64,000 bases of DNA from Congregibacter variabilis (GTDB taxonomy: Bacteria; Pseudomonadota; Gammaproteobacteria; Pseudomonadales; Halieaceae): assembly GCF_045689235.1 (NCBI RefSeq), contig NZ_CP136864.1, positions 1,178,001-1,242,000 of the forward strand, given 5' to 3'. Under the pieces are notes generated by a model. The model searched no databases. It was given only the letters and a program-made list of their open reading frames with translations, and was not told where the DNA came from. Positions 54,917 to 63,507 of the stretch are shown in pieces (position 1 is the stretch's first letter; every line of letters begins with the position of its first letter). The position numbers and the translations under genes are program-made.

Positions 54917-55720
54917 TTGGATACCTCACAAGACAAGCCAGAACCCGCACCGTCGAAACCCAAGCAGGTCGCGCTTTATGTAACCTGTCTGGCCGATCTT
55001 ATGCGGCCGTCCGTAGCGCAGGCCAGCCTGGAATTACTGCAGCGTGCTGGCTGCGAAGTGACAGTCCCTGCGCAGCAAACATGCTGCGGACAACCGGCTT
55101 ATAACAATGGTGATTTCTCTGGCGCCGCACGCATCGCACAACAACTTATCGAGAATTTTGAGCACTTTGACTACGTCGTATTACCCTCCGGTTCCTGTGC
55201 GGGCATGCTTAAAGAACACTACCCAAAAATTCTTGAAGGCCATTGGCTCGAACGCGCAAACAGCTTTGCCGATCGTGTGTATGAACTCACCACGTTTTTA
55301 GTCGATATTTGCAGCTACCAACCAGCGAAGCAGCTGTCTGCTAAAGCGGTGGCTTACCACGACAGCTGTGCCGGCCTGAGAGAACTTGGCATCAAGGCGC
55401 AGCCCCGCTCACTGCTGGCTAGAGCCGGAATCAAAGTACAGGAGCTTGCTCAAGCCGAGGTCTGCTGCGGCTTTGGCGGTACGTTTTGTGCAAAAATGCC
55501 CGCAATCTCGGGCGCCATGGCGGATCAAAAAATCCAGGATGCTCAGGACACCGGGGCAGAAACGCTCATTGGGGGTGACTTGGGTTGCCTCCTGGCCCTT
55601 GCAGGCAGAGCAAGCCGAACAAACAAGGACATTCAATTTCGGCACATTGCTGAAGTCCTTATTGGCGACAGCACAACGCCTCCCATCGCCAAGAACGAGG
55701 CTCCTGATGGAGCAGCATAG
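54917..55720 (+). CDS. lutA: LutA/YkgE-type iron-sulfur protein of lactate utilisation
   Basis: This is a 267-residue protein starting with TTG. It has two CCG domains, one with TCCGQPAYNNGD and the other with EVCCGFGGTFC, plus C-rich GSCAGM and DSCAGLREL, which place cluster cysteines as in LutA and heterodisulfide-reductase-like proteins. With LutB and LutC it oxidises L-lactate to pyruvate. lutB starts 14 bases before its stop. The lactate permease and regulator are not in the window. Confidence 0.93.
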   Translation: MDTSQDKPEPAPSKPKQVALYVTCLADLMRPSVAQASLELLQRAGCEVTVPAQQTCCGQPAYNNGDFSGAARIAQQLIENFEHFDYVVLPSGSCAGMLKEHYPKILEGHWLERANSFADRVYELTTFLVDICSYQPAKQLSAKAVAYHDSCAGLRELGIKAQPRSLLARAGIKVQELAQAEVCCGFGGTFCAKMPAISGAMADQKIQDAQDTGAETLIGGDLGCLLALAGRASRTNKDIQFRHIAEVLIGDSTTPPIAKNEAPDGAA

Positions 55721-57128
55721 CCGCGACTTTCTGCAAGCAGCGGATAGAGCAATTGCCGATCCCACAAGCACCGGCACGCGCAAGGCGCTGGGCCAGCTCA
55801 TGCCTAAGCTTCGCGAGCAAGCAATCGTGGACTTCGGTGGCAGCAAAGACTTCGATGCCTTGCGAACCGAGGTTCAGGCTATCCGGCAGCATGCGCTGGA
55901 ACACCTTGCACATTACCTGGAATCATTCGCCAGCGCCGCTCGAGAGAACGGCAGCTCCGTGCATTTTGCGCGCAATGGCAGCGAACTCAATGACATTGTC
56001 ATAGACATTTGCGCACGCACTGAAGCCCAGCGGATCGCCAAGGGCAAGTCCATGATCACCGAAGAGACCGGTCTCAACGCAGCACTGGAGGGCGCAGGTT
56101 TCTCCGTAAGAGAGACTGACCTCGGCGAGTACATCATTCAAGAGGCCGGTGAGACTCCCAGCCATATTGTCGGCCCCGCACTGCACAAGTCCAAGGAAGA
56201 GATTCGCGAGTTGTTTCTGGAGCGCCACGACCTCGGCGACCGGGATCTCAGCGATGCGCCAGAGATGGTCGCCGAGGCACGAAAGGTGCTCCGCGAAGAT
56301 TTTCTCGCAGCGGATGTGGGAATTATCGGTAGCAACGCACTTATCGCAGAAAACGGCTACTCCATGCTGGTAACCAACGAGGGCAACGGAGACCTCTGCG
56401 CCAATCTGCCACGGGTACTGATCGTCTGTACCAGCGTCGATCGCGTTCTGCCCCGGGCAAGCGACGCCATGGCGATGTTGCGCTTGCTGGTGAGGTCGAC
56501 CACGGGACAGGCTGTCAGCTGCTACACCAGTTTTTACGCAGGACCACGTCGTCCCACCGACGTGGACGGCCCCCTGGAAACGCACTTTGTACTTCTGGAC
56601 AACCATCGGAGTGAAATTCTAGCGAGCGATTATTCCGAGATGCTCCAATGCATCCGCTGTGGTGCCTGTTTGAATCACTGCCCCGTCTACATGAACGCTG
56701 GAGGTCACGCCTATGGCTGGGTTTATCCGGGGCCCATGGGCTCGGTACTCACTCCGCTGCTGACTTCACTTGAAGAGAGCGCTCATCTACCCGATGCCTG
56801 CACGGCCTGCGGACGCTGTGAAGAAGTCTGTCCCGCAGCAATTCCACTGCCAGATCTGCTGCGTGATCTACGTCGAGACAAATTCGAACAGAGGGTCACC
56901 GCCAAGCGTTGGCGCTGGGGCATGCAACTGCATACCTGGCTTGCGCTGCATCCGAGGCTGTATCAGAGCGTGACCAACATAAGCGCTGGCCTCATGCATA
57001 GAATCGGCCGTCGGAACGGCGTGATTCGCCGACTGCCCTTTGCCGGGGGTTGGCTCAAGGCTAGAGACCTTCCGACACCTGCGGGTAAGACATTTCAAAA
57101 ATTGCACCAGGAATCTCTTCAAGAATGA
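55707..57128 (+). CDS. lutB: LutB/YkgF-type iron-sulfur protein of lactate utilisation
   Basis: This is a 473-residue protein from the ATG at 55707 with GAGG upstream. An LUD domain (about 60-290, MITEETGLNAALEGAGF, GITGSNALIAENG-like) precedes two [4Fe-4S] motifs, CIRCGACLNHCPVY and CTACGRCEEVCP, then a basic C-terminus. The reading frame extends upstream into lutA, but family length and the ribosome site fix the start. Its last bases overlap lutC (ATGA). Confidence 0.95.
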   Translation: MEQHSRDFLQAADRAIADPTSTGTRKALGQLMPKLREQAIVDFGGSKDFDALRTEVQAIRQHALEHLAHYLESFASAARENGSSVHFARNGSELNDIVIDICARTEAQRIAKGKSMITEETGLNAALEGAGFSVRETDLGEYIIQEAGETPSHIVGPALHKSKEEIRELFLERHDLGDRDLSDAPEMVAEARKVLREDFLAADVGIIGSNALIAENGYSMLVTNEGNGDLCANLPRVLIVCTSVDRVLPRASDAMAMLRLLVRSTTGQAVSCYTSFYAGPRRPTDVDGPLETHFVLLDNHRSEILASDYSEMLQCIRCGACLNHCPVYMNAGGHAYGWVYPGPMGSVLTPLLTSLEESAHLPDACTACGRCEEVCPAAIPLPDLLRDLRRDKFEQRVTAKRWRWGMQLHTWLALHPRLYQSVTNISAGLMHRIGRRNGVIRRLPFAGGWLKARDLPTPAGKTFQKLHQESLQE

Positions 57129-57787
57129 GTGCCAGCGACTCAGAACGAGAAATTTTTGCACGAATTCGCGGGGCATCGCGGCGCAGCTCTCCCCAGCAGA
57201 TAGTGACCGAGCTCGCGGCACTCAAGAGTGTGCAAGGAGCGGTGTTGCCCGAATCCAATCTCTGTGAGGCCTTACAGAAAAATCTACAGCGCAATGGTGC
57301 GAGTACCGCGGCCGTCGAAACACGCAGCGAGGCGGTACTTGAGATTTCGCAGTTTATTGCGCACAAACATGGACAGCGACGAATAGTGACCGGGCATGAC
57401 CCCCGTCTTGCGGCCCTGCCCTGGCGCGACGGCGGCCTGCTGCCAAGATTTGATGTTGCCCAGGCGGGAGACTCCGTATCGGTAAGCTACGCGCAATGTG
57501 CAATCGCAGAAACGGGCTCACTCGCGCTGTTACTGAATCGCAACAACCCGGCACTCAACAACTTGTTAGTCGAAGACCATCTGATACTGGTTGATCGCTG
57601 CGATATACGCGCAAAACTCGAAGACATCTGGGAACAACCGGGGCTTAAAGATCCCGACTCGCGTTCCCGGGGAATGATCATGATATCCGGTCCGTCCAGC
57701 ACCGCGGACATCTCCATGCAATTAGTGCTCGGCGCTCACGGGCCCCGGGCACTGCATGTGATTATTGTGGGAACCGCACCCAGGTAA
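57125..57787 (+). CDS. lutC: LutC/YkgG-type LUD-domain protein
   Basis: This is a 220-residue protein, mainly one LUD domain, with AIAETGSLALLL, NNPALNNLLVEDHLILV and SGPSSTADISMQLVLGAHGP typical of LutC. It completes lutABC, an NAD-independent L-lactate oxidation complex. Start and lutB stop overlap as ATGA. The product pyruvate can be used by ppdK or the sodium-pump pathway in this window. Confidence 0.93.
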   Translation: MSASDSEREIFARIRGASRRSSPQQIVTELAALKSVQGAVLPESNLCEALQKNLQRNGASTAAVETRSEAVLEISQFIAHKHGQRRIVTGHDPRLAALPWRDGGLLPRFDVAQAGDSVSVSYAQCAIAETGSLALLLNRNNPALNNLLVEDHLILVDRCDIRAKLEDIWEQPGLKDPDSRSRGMIMISGPSSTADISMQLVLGAHGPRALHVIIVGTAPR

Positions 57788-57808
57788 AACCAATGGCCGC
57801 CAGTTTCA

Positions 57809-58378
57809 TCACAAAGGCTTATAGGTGAACTTCTGTCCACCTACTGACGCTTCGTACATCAAGCCTCCGCGGGCAATGGTAAAAATGGCGAGTCCTTTTC
57901 TATAACCGCTGTTTGATACGTTGGCATCGTTGCGTCCGCCACTGGCACTGGTCGCTGTGCCGCCTCCGGTATTCGCTTCGGCGGAAACACCAGCGGTAAT
58001 CGCTACCGCCGTAGCCTGAGCGCTGAACTCAAAATTACCTGAAGTAAAGCTCTTGAAGGCCCGCTCGTCCTCCAGAAAAATCATCTGACTAAACGCCTGC
58101 GCACCCATCTGTAATCCAACGGTGAGCTGAGTCATTGTGGTGTCACCCACATACATGCCCTTGGCGTAGACACGTCCCGAGCCATGAGAACCTCCGATAC
58201 CAAAACCGCCTTTACCAATGGTAGGAAACACAACATAGCCGTAGGCATTGTCAAAAAATGGCCCGGTTTGCTTGGCAGCGCGGAACGACTGAAGCGCATC
58301 ATCGTACTCCCCGGCAAGCGTCAGAGGGCTAACCAACAGACATAATAGGGCCGCAAGACCCAATAAACGTTTAGACAT
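57809..58378 (-). CDS. exported SYLF/YSC84-type lipid-binding domain protein
   Basis: This is a 189-residue protein from the ATG at 58378 with GAGGA 11 bases upstream, and a signal peptide ending about PLTLAG. YGYVVFPTIGKGGFGIGGSHGSGRVYAKGMYVGDTTM and the end RGGLMYEASVGGQKFTY match the Ysc84/SYLF domain, which binds membrane lipids in eukaryotes. Bacterial exported members are of unclear role. It converges with lutC and is upstream-isolated from gap by about 70 bases. Confidence 0.85.
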   Translation of the reverse strand: MSKRLLGLAALLCLLVSPLTLAGEYDDALQSFRAAKQTGPFFDNAYGYVVFPTIGKGGFGIGGSHGSGRVYAKGMYVGDTTMTQLTVGLQMGAQAFSQMIFLEDERAFKSFTSGNFEFSAQATAVAITAGVSAEANTGGGTATSASGGRNDANVSNSGYRKGLAIFTIARGGLMYEASVGGQKFTYKPL

Positions 58379-58449
58379 GATGCAAAAAATCCTCAATTAG
58401 GCGCAGAACAACAAAATCGTCAGTCGGCGCAGGTCATTTGATCGTAAGT

Positions 58450-59448
58450 TTACCAGTCACTCATCGTTGCAAGCACGTCGCACACCCGGCAGCTGTAACC
58501 CCACTCATTGTCATACCAGTTCAGCACCCGTAGATAACGACCTCCGGTCACTGCCGTAAACCCGCTGTCATAGATCGATGAATGACTGTTACCAATAACA
58601 TCGGTGGATACCAGAGGCCGATCACTGTACTGCAAAATCCCTTCCATGCGCGGCGATTCCGCAGCTGTGCGCACAGCGCGATCTACTTCTTCGACTGACA
58701 CAGTGCGCGATAGTTTCACAAACAAATCAACGACAGAGCCATCGGGCACGGGAACACGCGATGCGATACCGTGGAGACGACCCTGCAAATCCGGAAGCAC
58801 AACCCCCACCGCTTTAGCCGCTCCGGTAGAAGTGGGAATAATATTCTCTGCCGCTGCGCGACTACGTCGCCAATCAGAGTGCGGTACATCCGCCAGGCGC
58901 TGATCATTCGTGTAGGCATGCACTGTGTTAATCACGCCTTCAAGAATTCCAAACTCTTCGTGTAAAACCCGTGCCATGGGCGCCAGGCAATTAGTCGTGC
59001 AGCTGGCATTGGACACTATGCGGTGTGACTCATTAAGGCCTTGTTCATTCACCCCAAGTACTACCGTATAGTCAATGTCATCTTTAGCTGGCACCGTGAG
59101 CACAACCCGCGGAGCACCCGCATCGATGTGCATTTGCAATTGCTCCCGAGAACGAAAAACGCCCGTGGACTCAACCACCGCATCGACACCAAGTTCTGCC
59201 CAGGGCAATGCGGAGGGATCTCGCTCGCTCAGCATCCTGACACGACCCTTGGGTGTTACCAGATGATCGTCGTCCAGGGACAAATCATGGGGAAAAGGCC
59301 CCATGACCGTATCGTATTTTAACAAGTAGCGAAGCGCGTCATGGTCAAACAGGTCATTGACCGCCACAACCTCGATATCGTCACGCTCTTCAAGTATGCG
59401 AAACACCGAGCGCCCAATTCGTCCAAATCCATTGATAGCGATTCTCAT
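58450..59448 (-). CDS. gap: glyceraldehyde-3-phosphate dehydrogenase
   Basis: This is a 332-residue NAD-dependent enzyme: INGFGRIGRSVFR, VESTGVF, SNASCTTNCLAP with catalytic C150, TVHAYTNDQ with the catalytic histidine, RAAAENIIPTSTGAAKAVG, and WYDNEWGYSCRV. It interconverts GAP and 1,3-bisphosphoglycerate. Its ATG overlaps by four bases the end of a second, catalytically altered GAPDH, so the two are translated from one transcript. Confidence 0.96.
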   Translation of the reverse strand: MRIAINGFGRIGRSVFRILEERDDIEVVAVNDLFDHDALRYLLKYDTVMGPFPHDLSLDDDHLVTPKGRVRMLSERDPSALPWAELGVDAVVESTGVFRSREQLQMHIDAGAPRVVLTVPAKDDIDYTVVLGVNEQGLNESHRIVSNASCTTNCLAPMARVLHEEFGILEGVINTVHAYTNDQRLADVPHSDWRRSRAAAENIIPTSTGAAKAVGVVLPDLQGRLHGIASRVPVPDGSVVDLFVKLSRTVSVEEVDRAVRTAAESPRMEGILQYSDRPLVSTDVIGNSHSSIYDSGFTAVTGGRYLRVLNWYDNEWGYSCRVCDVLATMSDW

Positions 59449-60470
59449 GACTCGGCCTCCAGCTTACGATCAAGGTCGGCGTAGAGTCTCACAACATCCA
59501 GCAGACGCGCAGCATGCCCGCGGGTTTCGTACCAACCGAGCGTCTTTATAAAGTGGTCTCCGGCCTTCAGCGTGCCCTTGGCATCAAACAGTAGAGAGTA
59601 GTCACTACCCAAAACGTCGGACGAAACAATGGGGTCCTCTACCACGGAAACACTGCTGGGGAACTGCTTCGCTCCGGTGCGCATGACCTCGTTGATTTCA
59701 TCCGCCGTCACAGCGGTAGAGTCGAGAACCAGTGTCGTGTCGAGCAGGCAGCCCTCCTGTACCGGTACATTTAATGTCGAGGTGTGTATCTTGCCCGCAA
59801 AGCTTGGGAGAACATGCCCCAGCCATCGACCGGCATCATGACCATTGGGAATAATGTTCTTTGGTGCAGAACGACTCCGGCGATAGTCACTGCCTGCATA
59901 GTCCTGGAGCGCTTGATCCGAGGTGTAGGCATGCACAGTGGTCATACTGCCGCACTCAATAACAAAGTGTTCTGAGAGTATATGAAGGAGTAGGCACAGG
60001 GCCGTCGTAGTCGGTGACCCCGCAGAAATCATTCGATCCCTAACGTCTGCCGAACCGCCATTAATCTCTGGAATGACAATGCGATCGATATTGTCATCGG
60101 GCAGAGTGCGAATGAGTACACGCGGTGCTCCGCCGTCAAGGTGGGATCGCATATCAAGCTCAGAGCCATAAATTCCGGTGGCGTCGATCACCATATCAAT
60201 ATCGAAAATATCCCAGGGCATTTCACCGGGCGTATCGATGGACATAAGCCGCGTGCGCTGGCGATCCGTGGTAAGAAAATTCCCCTCCAAGCGAAATTGA
60301 CCGGGATCCTTCGCCTCGGACTGCAGCAGATAATGCAGAATGTCTGGCCGGCCAACATCTGCCACGGCAAGCACTGCGATGTCGGACGACGCACAGGCAA
60401 GTTCATAGATCTGCCTCCCGGTCTGACCAAAGCCCATGATCCCTAGACGTATGGGTTTGCTTCCGTCCAT
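59445..60470 (-). CDS. GAPDH paralogue lacking the catalytic cysteine
   Basis: This is a 341-residue protein from the ATG at 60470 with a strong CAGGAGGA site; an in-frame start 24 codons earlier is less likely. The GAPDH fold is intact (IMGFGQTGRQIYE, DATGIYG, TVHAYTSDQALQDYAGSDYRRSRSAPKNIIPNG, HVLPSFAGKIHTSTLNVPV). The active-site SNASCTTN reads SAGSPTTT, where CCG (60012-60014) encodes proline 153, so it cannot form the thiohemiacetal. The final NEWGYS reads ETRGHA. It is likely a regulatory or scaffold partner, or a reassigned enzyme. Confidence 0.85.
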   Translation of the reverse strand: MDGSKPIRLGIMGFGQTGRQIYELACASSDIAVLAVADVGRPDILHYLLQSEAKDPGQFRLEGNFLTTDRQRTRLMSIDTPGEMPWDIFDIDMVIDATGIYGSELDMRSHLDGGAPRVLIRTLPDDNIDRIVIPEINGGSADVRDRMISAGSPTTTALCLLLHILSEHFVIECGSMTTVHAYTSDQALQDYAGSDYRRSRSAPKNIIPNGHDAGRWLGHVLPSFAGKIHTSTLNVPVQEGCLLDTTLVLDSTAVTADEINEVMRTGAKQFPSSVSVVEDPIVSSDVLGSDYSLLFDAKGTLKAGDHFIKTLGWYETRGHAARLLDVVRLYADLDRKLEAES

Positions 60471-60610
60471 CTCAAAGTCCTCCTGGACCGTAAAATCAGC
60501 ATTTATGTGTCTGAGTGTTGCACCCGCCTCTGGCAGAGTCAAAGTAGTGTGAATCAGAGCAATCCGGGAGCAGATTACCGGCGTAAAAAGTACTACAAAG
60601 GAGAACGTCT

Positions 60611-61291
60611 ATGAACCAAGCAGTCGCGACTCAAACCCTTGAATTTGCTGAAAATATGAGCCCCGAGGCACGTAGCGTGCGACAGGCATTGCTCGAACGC
60701 GGGCTGGAAACGCCGCTGGTGGACAACGGTCTGACTCGGCAGCAGAAATATGAACGAATTCGCGACAGCTTCCGGGAGATCACCGAAACTTTGGGGCTTG
60801 ATCTTCGCGATGACAGCCTGCAGGAGACGCCCCATCGCATTGCAAAAATGTACGTCGACGAGATTTTTAGCGGACTGGACTACAGTCAGTTTCCAAAAAT
60901 ATCGGTCATCGAGAACAAAATGCAGGTCGAAGAGATGGTTCTTGTTGATGACATCGATCTTGTTAGCACCTGCGAGCACCACTTTGTGACCATCGATGGC
61001 ACCGCTCGCGTGGCTTATATACCCGGCGACAAGATCATCGGACTGTCAAAGATAAACCGCATTGTGCGCTTCTTTGCGCAGCGACCTCAGGTTCAGGAGC
61101 GCCTGACGCAACAGGTACTGGTTGCCCTGCAGACGCTGCTGGAGACCGACAATGTGGCGATCACCATTAACGCCGTGCACTACTGTGTGAAGTCCCGCGG
61201 CGTAATGGACAGTAATTCATCCACTCGAACCACCGCCCTGGGTGGTGTGTTCAAGACAGATGCAGCCACTCGAAGCGAGTTTTTGCGCTAA
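60611..61291 (+). CDS. folE: GTP cyclohydrolase I
   Basis: This is a 226-residue protein. VSTCEHHFVTIDG (zinc cysteine and histidines, about residue 120), YIPGDKIIGLSKINRIV, and VKSRGVMDSNSSTRTTALGG are diagnostic of the FolE type. It opens GTP to dihydroneopterin triphosphate for folate. AAAGGAGAA precedes the ATG. The gene diverges from the GAPDH-paralogue operon. Confidence 0.98.
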   Translation: MNQAVATQTLEFAENMSPEARSVRQALLERGLETPLVDNGLTRQQKYERIRDSFREITETLGLDLRDDSLQETPHRIAKMYVDEIFSGLDYSQFPKISVIENKMQVEEMVLVDDIDLVSTCEHHFVTIDGTARVAYIPGDKIIGLSKINRIVRFFAQRPQVQERLTQQVLVALQTLLETDNVAITINAVHYCVKSRGVMDSNSSTRTTALGGVFKTDAATRSEFLR

Positions 61292-61325
61292 GCCTCCATA
61301 GAGTAAGTCCCCCAAGCAGGGCCGC

Positions 61326-61787
61326 TCAGGAGCGTTTTGCCAACCAGCTATCCAGCGCGTTGGCAAAACGCTGTTTATCACTGTTATCTAATGGTGCGGG
61401 ACCCCCTGTATTGACGCCACTATCACGTAACTCTGTCATAAAGTCCCGCACTGCTAGCCGCGCCTTGGCATTTTCGGCCGTGTAGCGCTCCCCTCGGGGA
61501 CTGATCGCCAAGGCCCCCCTCTCCACCACCTCCGCAGCAAGCGGAATATCCTGGGTGATCACAAGATCACTAACATCAAGACGCTTGAGAATCTCACTAT
61601 CCGCGACATCGAAGCCCGAAGGTACCTGCACGAACGCCAAAAAAGGGGATGGAGGCACTGTCATGGCGTGGTTCGCCAACAACGTGACCTGGCACTGTGA
61701 ACGGGTCGCAGCACGAAAAAGAATCTGTTTGATAGGTACCGGGCAGGCATCGGCATCAACCCACACTTGCCCGGCTTTTTCTGTCAC
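61326..61787 (-). CDS. YaiI/YqxD-type DUF188 protein
   Basis: This is a 153-residue protein starting at GTG. VDADACPVPIKQILFRAA and DLVITQDIPLAAEVVERGALAISPRGERYTAENA match the family, which has a PIN-like fold with conserved acidic residues and no proven activity. It begins 5 bases after the acyl-CoA synthetase stop on the same strand and converges with folE. Confidence 0.92.
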   Translation of the reverse strand: MTEKAGQVWVDADACPVPIKQILFRAATRSQCQVTLLANHAMTVPPSPFLAFVQVPSGFDVADSEILKRLDVSDLVITQDIPLAAEVVERGALAISPRGERYTAENAKARLAVRDFMTELRDSGVNTGGPAPLDNSDKQRFANALDSWLAKRS

Positions 61788-61792
61788 CGTAT

Positions 61793-63445
61793 TCAGACCC
61801 AGCGAATCAGCATCTCTCGCTGTTCTGCAGCCTGACGAGCCAGTGCCTCACCAAGCTCACCAAAACGCTCTTCGATCTTATCCCGACGAATTTTGAGCGT
61901 CGGCGTGAGCACTTCATTCTCAATGCTCCAGGGCTCCAAGCTGACGATCACGGCACCGATGCGCGCGTGTTTTTCTATCTCATCGTTAATCGCCGCCACG
62001 CTCTCACGAATGGACGCTTCTACGGCTTCTTTGCTTTCATTACGCGCCGCTTCCGTGAGCACCGCGATCATCACTGTCTTGGAAAAACCTCGCCCGATGA
62101 GACATTGCTGCTCAATAAACGGATTATTTGCAAACATGCCTTCGATGGGAGGAGGCGCAACAAACTTGCCCTGAATCGTTTTGAAGTAGTCCTTAACTCG
62201 GCCCGTAATATAGATAAAGCCGTCCTCATCGACCCGGGCCTTATCGCCGGTGTGCAACCATCCACCTTCACGGATCAGTTCCGCGGTTTTGTCTGGCTGC
62301 TTGTAGTAACCCGGCGTACAACCATCAGCACGCACCGCAAGCTCACCCTCCTCGGTGATTTTGTACTCAACTTCGCCCACGGGCTTGCCGATGGAGCCAA
62401 TTCTTCTGGAGTCTGGGCCGCTCACAATAAGACCCATCGCCTCAGTCTGCCCAAAGCCCTCCATCAGTTGGAGCCCCAGCGATTCCCACCATGCGATTAG
62501 CGGTGGAGGGGTCGGTGCGGCCGCCGCCAGGCAGAACTCCACCTCACCAAGACCCAGGGTATCAAGCACCAGTTTTCCAATGCCTTCGGCGTCTTCCTTT
62601 AGCGCAGCCTCAAGGGCTTCCTGCCCGCCAAACTTGCTGATGACGGCCTGCTGGAACTGCTCCCAGATCCTCGGGGGACCAAAAAACATGTGGGGGCGAG
62701 TTCTCTGTAAGTCCCGCAGGATATGCTCCAAAGACTCGTTAAAGTTCACCTCACCACAGGAAAATAATGACGAATACTCAACGATCTGCCGCTCGGCAAT
62801 ATGCGACAGTGGCAGGTAAGAAAAATAGCGCGGCTGATCGCGCAGACCAAAGGCCGCGATAAATCGTCGGATAGGAATCACATTGCTTTCATGGGTCTGG
62901 ATCACACCCTTGGGTAGACCCGTGGTGCCTGAGGTGAACACCAGGGACATCATGTCATCAGGAGCGCACTGGTAGCTGATGTCTTTGCCTTCGCCCTCGG
63001 CAAGCAGCTGATCCCAGGTGAGGTGCTCACCCTCTATCTCTACACCCGGTAGAGCTACGATGGTGATGTCGGCCGGCAGCACGGGACGCACCGCTTCCCA
63101 GTTAGGACTTTCACCCACAAAAATCACCTTGGCTTCGGTGAATTCGGCAATATATTGCGCTGTCGCAGCGGGGAGTGTTGTAAACATACTCACCGTAACG
63201 TTCCCAGAGCGAATGATAGCGAGGTCGCCCATAAACCAATGGGGGCGATTGCGCGAAAGCATGATCATGTTCTGGCCGTGACCAAAGCGAGCCTCAAGCG
63301 CTGCGCCAACAGCATTGATCTGTCGTCGCGCTTCAGACCAAGTGAAGTCAACGCTGCCCTCCTCGCGAAGATCACGCATCCAGATTTTGTCGCCTCGGGT
63401 GTCAGCCCAGTGGTCGAGGAATTCAGGCAGGGTTTGGAAGTCCAT
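61793..63445 (-). CDS. AMP-forming acyl-CoA synthetase (long-chain/very-long-chain type)
   Basis: This is a 550-residue protein with the adenylate-forming P-loop LVFTSGTTGLPKGVIQTH near residue 170, FSYLPLSHIAER, MEGFGQTEAMG, the hinge DEDGFIYITGRVKDYFKT and a late lysine in TPTLKIRRDKI. It activates a carboxylic acid, most probably a medium- or long-chain fatty acid, to its CoA thioester. It has no signal peptide. No other beta-oxidation genes are adjacent. Confidence 0.92.
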   Translation of the reverse strand: MDFQTLPEFLDHWADTRGDKIWMRDLREEGSVDFTWSEARRQINAVGAALEARFGHGQNMIMLSRNRPHWFMGDLAIIRSGNVTVSMFTTLPAATAQYIAEFTEAKVIFVGESPNWEAVRPVLPADITIVALPGVEIEGEHLTWDQLLAEGEGKDISYQCAPDDMMSLVFTSGTTGLPKGVIQTHESNVIPIRRFIAAFGLRDQPRYFSYLPLSHIAERQIVEYSSLFSCGEVNFNESLEHILRDLQRTRPHMFFGPPRIWEQFQQAVISKFGGQEALEAALKEDAEGIGKLVLDTLGLGEVEFCLAAAAPTPPPLIAWWESLGLQLMEGFGQTEAMGLIVSGPDSRRIGSIGKPVGEVEYKITEEGELAVRADGCTPGYYKQPDKTAELIREGGWLHTGDKARVDEDGFIYITGRVKDYFKTIQGKFVAPPPIEGMFANNPFIEQQCLIGRGFSKTVMIAVLTEAARNESKEAVEASIRESVAAINDEIEKHARIGAVIVSLEPWSIENEVLTPTLKIRRDKIEERFGELGEALARQAAEQREMLIRWV

Positions 63446-63507
63446 TATCTTTTTATCTCCACAATCAATAGTTATTCAATAACAGGTTTGCAAATCATAC
63501 TAAAAAA

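Noticed and set aside
55386..55706. Upstream in-frame extension of lutB through lutA
   Set aside because: The extension covers conserved lutA sequence in another frame. Family length and the GAGG site support the ATG at 55707.
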